A program made the position numbers and the translations under genes. This document shows, one piece after another, positions 59,417-64,000 of a DNA stretch of 64,000 nucleotides. The notes beneath the pieces are model-generated. The model had not been told where the DNA came from and searched no databases. It saw nothing but the letters and a program-made list of their open reading frames with translations. The stretch comes from an uncultured Pseudomonadota bacterium (GTDB lineage: Bacteria; Pseudomonadota; Gammaproteobacteria; Burkholderiales; Methylophilaceae), in NCBI GenBank assembly GCA_903876765.1, contig CAIRBH010000015.1, forward strand, positions 1-64,000. Direction: 5' to 3'. Within the stretch, counting starts at the first letter, position 1. Each line of letters begins with the position of its first letter.

Positions 59417-60574
59417 CTATTTACTTTTTTCCATTAATTCAATAAATTGATCAAACAAATAACTCATTTCAGTTGGCCCTGGGCTAGCTTCAGGGTGCCC
59501 CTGAAAACTAAATGCAGGTTTATCAGTGCGGGCGATTCCTTGCAAGCTGCCATCAAATAATGAAATGTGCGTAGTTTTGATGTTAGCTGGCAGACTTGCT
59601 GCATCCACGGCAAAGCCATGATTTTGGCTAGTAATATAGACGCGCTTAGTTTTTGTATCTTGCACTGGGTGGTTTGCGCCATGATGGCCAAACTTCATCT
59701 TGTGTGTTTTAGCATTACTCGCCAACGCCAGCAGTTGATGACCTAAACAAATACCAAATGTTGGCACGCCTGCATTGACTATGGTTTTAATCGCTTCAAT
59801 TGCATAATCACAAGGCGCGGGGTCGCCCGGGCCGTTTGATAAAAATACGCCATCTGGCGCATAAGCCAGCGCTTGGGCCGCAGTCGTTTGTGCTGGCAAT
59901 ACCGTCACCTTGCAACCACGCGCCACTAACATGCGTAAAATATTACGCTTCACGCCATAATCATAAGCCACCACATGAAACTTTGGACTAGGTGCGGCAG
60001 CAAAACCCTCGCCCAACACCCACTCGCCTTGGCTAAACTCATATGGCTCTTTACAAGTCACCACTTTAGCCAAATCTAGGCCAGACAAGCCAGGAAAGCC
60101 TGCAATTAAACTCATGGCCAAGGCAATCGCCTGCGCTTCATCGGCTTCACCCGCCACTATTGCGCCTGTTTGTGCGCCTTTTTCACGCAAAATACGGGTT
60201 AATTTACGCGTGTCTATATCGGCAATCGCCACCACCTTGTTCGCCACCAAATATTCACTTAAGGATTCTGAGCTTCTAAAGTTGCTATGACTGAGCGGCA
60301 AATCACGAATAATCAAACCACTTGCATAAACTTGCTCAGACTCAACATCTTCAAGGTTTACACCGTAATTACCAATGTGTGGGTAGGTCAGTGTAACAAT
60401 TTGCTTGGTATATGAGGGATCGGTCAGAATTTCTTGATAGCCAGTCATGGCGGTGTTAAACACTACCTCACCGACTGTGTGGCTAGCACTGGCATGGCCA
60501 GTAACACCAATGGATGTACCACGAAACACAGTTCCATCTGCAAGTACAAGTATGGCGGGCAGGTTTTGTGACAC
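59417..60574 (-). CDS. carA: Carbamoyl-phosphate synthase small subunit
   Basis: Glutaminase half of the synthase, releasing ammonia for CarB. The 385 residues have the N-terminal domain ([17 protein letters not shown]), then a class I amidotransferase with the catalytic triad in [12 protein letters not shown] (Cys), and GHPEAS (His, Glu). Length is normal. A hairpin at 60670-60701 lies in the leader. Confidence 0.99.
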   Translation of the reverse strand: MSQNLPAILVLADGTVFRGTSIGVTGHASASHTVGEVVFNTAMTGYQEILTDPSYTKQIVTLTYPHIGNYGVNLEDVESEQVYASGLIIRDLPLSHSNFRSSESLSEYLVANKVVAIADIDTRKLTRILREKGAQTGAIVAGEADEAQAIALAMSLIAGFPGLSGLDLAKVVTCKEPYEFSQGEWVLGEGFAAAPSPKFHVVAYDYGVKRNILRMLVARGCKVTVLPAQTTAAQALAYAPDGVFLSNGPGDPAPCDYAIEAIKTIVNAGVPTFGICLGHQLLALASNAKTHKMKFGHHGANHPVQDTKTKRVYITSQNHGFAVDAASLPANIKTTHISLFDGSLQGIARTDKPAFSFQGHPEASPGPTEMSYLFDQFIELMEKSK

Positions 60575-60669
60575 GATAACTCCTTGTTTTACCTAATGAA
60601 AAAAATTTCATCTAGGTGTAAATAATTTTTTATAATCTAGGTCCATCATGAACGGATGGCAGATACGTA

Positions 60670-60701
60670 AAACGGGATGAGCTTTTATACTCTTCCCGTT
60701 T
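60670..60701 (-). promoter_or_regulatory. Hairpin in the dapB-carA interval
   Basis: Arms aaacggga and tcccgttt form an 8-base-pair stem, with one A-A mismatch then three more pairs (gag/ctc), loop tataaaag-type. Only TTTT follows on the minus strand. It could end the dapB transcript or form part of a carA leader. Confidence 0.5.
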
Positions 60702-60781
60702 CAGAATTGACGAATTATAGCGAAAAATGACTTGCAGTTCAATGTAACTTTTCAAATAAATAATGAATAACAAAGGTCTAG

Positions 60782-61591
60782 TTATCTAAGGTCTAGCACA
60801 TCCTGCATATCGTAAAGTCCTGATTTTTTATCAGCTAAAAACTTGGCAGCCCGCAATGCACCACGGGCAAATGTATCGCGACTACTGGCTTTATGGGTTA
60901 ATTCAACCCGCTCGCCAATACCAGCAAACACCACCGTGTGATCGCCAACCACATCACCACCTCTTAGTGTAGCAAAACCTATCTTGCCCGCCTCGCGTTC
61001 CCCCGTCACGCCTTCACGGGCATAAATGGCGCAGTCTTTTAACTCTTGGCCCAGTCCTTTTGCTGCTGCTTCGCCCAAGCGTAGCGCTGTACCTGAAGGT
61101 GCATCTACCTTGTGGCGATGATGCATTTCTAGCACCTCTATGTCATAACCTTCATTGAGCACTTTAGCCGCAGATTGCACTAAATTAATCAGCAAAGTCA
61201 CACCCACACTCATATTCGGCGCAAACACAATTGCAATATGTTTAGCCGCTGTTTCTATAAGCAATTTTTGCTCAGCCGAAAAGCCTGTCGTGCCAATAAT
61301 CATTTTTACCTGATATTTTTGGCAAGCCGCAAGATAAGTCATAGTGGCGTCAGGGCGGGTAAAATCCACTAATACATCGGCATTTTTTAAGGCCTCATCT
61401 ATGCTGTCGGTAATTTTTACAGCAGAAACCACACCTAGTAACTCACCCGCATCGCGGCCTAATTGCGGGCTAGCTTGCCTGTCTAATGCGCCATGCAGCA
61501 CTAGTTCAGCATCAGCAAATACAGTTGCCAACAAGGCATGCCCCATGCGACCAGAGCTGCCAGCGATTACAATTTTTAATGGATTAGCCAT
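60782..61591 (-). CDS. dapB: 4-hydroxy-tetrahydrodipicolinate reductase
   Basis: Second dedicated step of lysine and diaminopimelate synthesis. The 269 residues have the nucleotide loop VIAGSSGRMGHALL, the active-site segment EMHHRHKVDAPSGTALR, TGEREAGKIGFATLRGGDVVGDHTV and C-terminal LYDMQDVLDL. Normal length. Downstream of bamE with a 49-base gap. Confidence 0.99.
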   Translation of the reverse strand: MANPLKIVIAGSSGRMGHALLATVFADAELVLHGALDRQASPQLGRDAGELLGVVSAVKITDSIDEALKNADVLVDFTRPDATMTYLAACQKYQVKMIIGTTGFSAEQKLLIETAAKHIAIVFAPNMSVGVTLLINLVQSAAKVLNEGYDIEVLEMHHRHKVDAPSGTALRLGEAAAKGLGQELKDCAIYAREGVTGEREAGKIGFATLRGGDVVGDHTVVFAGIGERVELTHKASSRDTFARGALRAAKFLADKKSGLYDMQDVLDLR

Positions 61592-61640
61592 AACTTTTAG
61601 TGCCTAAATAAACTGACTATAGACTTGAAAAAACCGAGCT

Positions 61641-62690
61641 TTAAAAGCCAATTTTTTCTAACATGCGATCAAAAAAACTAGGGGGATTATCAACAGGTAA
61701 ATCTTTAGGCTTAGGGATGGTTTTATTACCAGCTCGCGGCGTTGTCTGTTCTGGCATAGCTGCTGATTCCATATCCTCTGGCGCCAGTCTAAGAGTGCGA
61801 TCAAACTGCATGCCAGACGAAGAGTTGTACGCCCTAGTGACAATAGGCTCAGCAGGCGCTGCTTCATTGGCTAGTGCAGCGGCGGGTGGATTGGCTGCTG
61901 GGATTTCCACGGCAGCTACTGCTGGTGCAGCCTGTATTTTTTCTGGCTCAGCTACTGGTTTTGCTGGTTCGAGCATTGGTTTTGCTGGTTCGACCAGAGG
62001 CTCTGTGACTGGCACAGGCTCAGCAACTTTAGGCTCATTTACCACAGCGGCAAGCTGATTTGCCTGTGCTGGCGCTGCGCTAGGCTGTGCACTTTCCACC
62101 TTTTCCAGTACCGCTTTGGGGGCTTCTTTTGCCGCTGAGCTGGCGCTTTGTTTATCTAGCTCTGAGGCTTTCGCTGCCTCATCGGCGGCCTGAACTTTTG
62201 ACTTCGCTGATTCTTCAGCCTGTACCGCTGGGTCTTTTTCCCAGAACTTTAATTTACTCAATAAACTTTTGTCTTCTACTTTAGCGCTAGGGGTAATCAC
62301 TCGGCTGCCGCTATTATCGGCGGCACCTAGTACTTGAGCAGCTTCGCTTGCAGAAGCCACCACATCGCCACGCACGGTCTTTAACAGGTCGTTTTCAAAA
62401 TCTAAAATCACCCGACGCTGCTCTATGATTTTGCCGCCTTCGCGCATCTGATAAACATAATCCCAGCGCTTGCCATGAAAGCTATCTTGCACCAGCGGCG
62501 TGCCCATAATAAAGCGCACCTGCGACTGAGTCATGCCTGGCCGTAATTGCAATAGCATTTTAGAAGTCACGACATTACCCTGCTGCACATCAAGTTTATA
62601 CGGCTTAATGGTGGGCAAGGCCGTACCACATGAGGCGCAAAGCATGACTAACAAAATAACGGGATAACGCAAAAAAGATATATGACGCAT
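61641..62690 (-). CDS. bamE: Outer membrane assembly lipoprotein BamE with long C-terminal extension
   Basis: Lipoprotein of the BAM complex. Residues 1-21 are a signal peptide (lipidated Cys21 in MLCASC, a weak lipobox). Residues 25-112 match BamE: KLDVQQGNVVT, LRPGMTQSQVRFIMGTP, DYVYQMREGG, RRVILDFENDLLKTV. The family is usually 110-120 residues, but this protein has 349. The extra 235 residues are Ala/Pro/Glu/Lys-rich with repeats of PAKPxxEP type, plus a motif LLSKLKFWEKD (143-152) like two in BamC. The recN-fur//bamE layout is the usual one. Confidence 0.94.
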   Translation of the reverse strand: MRHISFLRYPVILLVMLCASCGTALPTIKPYKLDVQQGNVVTSKMLLQLRPGMTQSQVRFIMGTPLVQDSFHGKRWDYVYQMREGGKIIEQRRVILDFENDLLKTVRGDVVASASEAAQVLGAADNSGSRVITPSAKVEDKSLLSKLKFWEKDPAVQAEESAKSKVQAADEAAKASELDKQSASSAAKEAPKAVLEKVESAQPSAAPAQANQLAAVVNEPKVAEPVPVTEPLVEPAKPMLEPAKPVAEPEKIQAAPAVAAVEIPAANPPAAALANEAAPAEPIVTRAYNSSSGMQFDRTLRLAPEDMESAAMPEQTTPRAGNKTIPKPKDLPVDNPPSFFDRMLEKIGF

Positions 62691-62708
62691 ATTATGACTT
62701 TAATTAGA

Positions 62709-62720
62709 ATTAGCGCTAAT
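62709..62720. promoter_or_regulatory. Perfect 12-base palindrome between bamE and fur
   Basis: The sequence attagcgctaat lies 19 bases upstream of the bamE start and 59 upstream of fur. It is a possible operator for either divergent gene. It does not match the E. coli Fur box closely, so autoregulation by Fur is only a guess. Confidence 0.3.
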
Positions 62721-62778
62721 ATAACACGTAGACAGCCCAGCGAAAAACACTGTCATTGATAATTTTGGATAATAAGCG

Positions 62779-63201
62779 ATGCAAGATCAAAAAGACTTAA
62801 AAAATGCAGGCCTAAAAGCCACGCTGCCCAGACTGAAGGTATTGAGTTTATTTGAGCATAGTAGAGAGCGGCACTTATCTGCTGAGGATATCTACAAAAT
62901 AATGATTAACTCAGATGAAGATGTCGGCCTAGCGACTGTCTATCGAGTGCTTACACAATTTGAACAAGCGGGCTTGCTGATACGCCATCATTTTGAAAGT
63001 GGTAAGGCGGTATTTGAACTTAATACTGGCGGTCATCATGACCACATCGTCTGCGTAAAATGCGGCAGAGTGGAAGAGTTTTATGATGAAGAAATTGAAA
63101 AAAGACAAGAAAACGCGGCGGCAAAACTTGGCTTTAAAATGCAAGATCATTCACTGACCATTTATGGCATCTGCGATAAGCCAACCTGCGTTAAAAATTA
63201 A
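62779..63201 (+). CDS. fur: Ferric uptake regulator
   Basis: Iron-sensing repressor. The 140 residues have a winged-helix N-terminus (GLATVYRVLTQFEQAGLL) and a dimerisation/metal domain with HHDHIVCVKCGRVEEFYDEEIE and C-terminal GICDKPTC; the CxxC pair and the paired cysteines at the end fit the structural zinc site. Length is normal. Divergent from bamE and convergent with recN, as in E. coli and relatives. Confidence 0.97.
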   Translation: MQDQKDLKNAGLKATLPRLKVLSLFEHSRERHLSAEDIYKIMINSDEDVGLATVYRVLTQFEQAGLLIRHHFESGKAVFELNTGGHHDHIVCVKCGRVEEFYDEEIEKRQENAAAKLGFKMQDHSLTIYGICDKPTCVKN

Positions 63202-63205
63202 CCGC

Positions 63206-64000
63206 TTAAGGCTTATTCAACATCTCTTTGGCATGTTGTAGGGTGGTTTCAGTTATATCCACCCCCCCCAACATACGCGCAATCTCCTGAACTCGCTCAT
63301 CTACAGGCAAACTGGCAATGCTACTTAAGGTTTGCCCGTTGACCAGCATTTTACTGACACGCAAGTGATGTTTAGCCAAGGCTGCCACTTGCGGCAAATG
63401 AGTAATCACTAATACTTGGCGGCTAGCGGCTAACTCACCATGCACCACTTCGCCTGTTGGCAGTTGCCCCAATTGCTTTAACAACTGGCCGACCACTTCC
63501 GCCACCGCCCCACCAATCCCCACATCCACTTCATCAAATATCATGGTAGGAATATTTTGTTTTTGTGCCGTAACTACACGAATCGCTAAGCTTATCCTTG
63601 ACAGCTCGCCGCCTGACGCGGCTTTATTGAGCGGCCGCGCAGCCACCCCCGCATGGCCAGCGACTAAAAATTCCACTTGTTCTAGACCGTTGGCAGCTGG
63701 CGCTTGTGGCGTTAAAGCCACATCAAACTTACCGCCACTTAATGACAAGCGCTGCATTTCGGCAGTGATTTTTTGACTTAATTTACTGGCGGCTAATTGG
63801 CGACCAGCACTGAGTTTTTCAGCAACTTGGCGGTATAAAGCCAACGCTGCCGCCTCTTGTTTGGCAAGTTCAGCATCATCTGCAAATAGCGCCAGCTCGG
63901 CCATACGTTGCTGCGATTTAGCCAGCAATTGCTCTAATTCCTCAGGTTGCACACGATATTTGCGCGAGATATTGTAAATAGTTTCGATTTTAGACTCTAG
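63206..64000 (-). CDS. recN: DNA repair ATPase RecN (C-terminal part)
   Basis: SMC-like protein of double-strand-break repair. The visible 264 codons are the C-terminal half: the end of the coiled coil, the ABC signature KAASGGELSRISLAIRVV, Walker B PTMIFDEVDVGIGG, and LVITHLPQVAALAKHHLRV. The frame remains open to the right window edge, so the N-terminal ATPase half lies beyond. It abuts fur (4-base gap). Confidence 0.97.
   Translation of the reverse strand, partial: LESKIETIYNISRKYRVQPEELEQLLAKSQQRMAELALFADDAELAKQEAAALALYRQVAEKLSAGRQLAASKLSQKITAEMQRLSLSGGKFDVALTPQAPAANGLEQVEFLVAGHAGVAARPLNKAASGGELSRISLAIRVVTAQKQNIPTMIFDEVDVGIGGAVAEVVGQLLKQLGQLPTGEVVHGELAASRQVLVITHLPQVAALAKHHLRVSKMLVNGQTLSSIASLPVDERVQEIARMLGGVDITETTLQHAKEMLNKP

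Noticed and set aside
62691-62778. Fur box for autoregulation of fur
   Set aside because: No close match to the GATAATGATAATCATTATC consensus; only a generic 12-base palindrome is present.

Overview
The window comes from a low-GC betaproteobacterium. The best fit is a methylotroph-type Methylophilaceae (Methylotenera or Methylophilus-like). This is inferred from gene order and protein character: ffh next to a YpjD/CcsA-like gene, leuA next to pssA, tgt-yajC-secD-secF, a six-gene Rsx/Rnf cluster followed by nth, a potassium-independent-type HppA, and carA-carB-greA-DUF4149/yhbY-rlmE-ftsH-folP-glmM. Most of the window is ordinary chromosomal core; the genus is not proven.

Region 1-3286 is accessory. 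It holds an arsenic operon on the minus strand (arsR-arsC-acr3, the last cut by the window edge), a ParE/ribbon-helix-helix toxin-antitoxin pair with its own palindromic operator, a small serine recombinase, and an intact tRNA-Lys(UUU). A decayed copy of the tRNA 3' end and a pair of ~33-nt direct repeats suggest a remnant island at the tRNA.

Region 3430-24610 holds ffh, a cytochrome c assembly-like protein, a HAD phosphatase, a DMT exporter, leuA, pssA, tgt, the Sec accessory genes yajC-secD-secF, a CorC/HlyC protein, clpS-clpA, pyrD with a translationally coupled GST, an orphan molybdopterin oxidoreductase, a RoxA-type JmjC oxygenase and a tiny alanine-rich lipoprotein. Region 24728-34464 holds a beta-lactamase-fold hydrolase, bamC-dapA, rsxABCDGE, nth and a DUF1841 gene.

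Region 34533-36564 is the most interesting part. It is a three-gene cassette: a secreted Cys-containing low-complexity precursor, a DUF692 (MNIO) enzyme and a DUF2063 partner. This is the architecture of bufferin/Hvf-type, metal-linked RiPP systems, here with a variant precursor core. Region 36571-49049 holds a DUF1289 gene, secA, an M23 peptidase, a DUF721 gene, hppA, an unknown gene, and an ArsR-controlled RND efflux operon ending in a DUF2892 gene. The right end (49072-64000) is the conserved glmM/folP/ftsH/rlmE//yhbY/greA/carBA/dapB/bamE//fur/recN block, with recN cut by the window edge.
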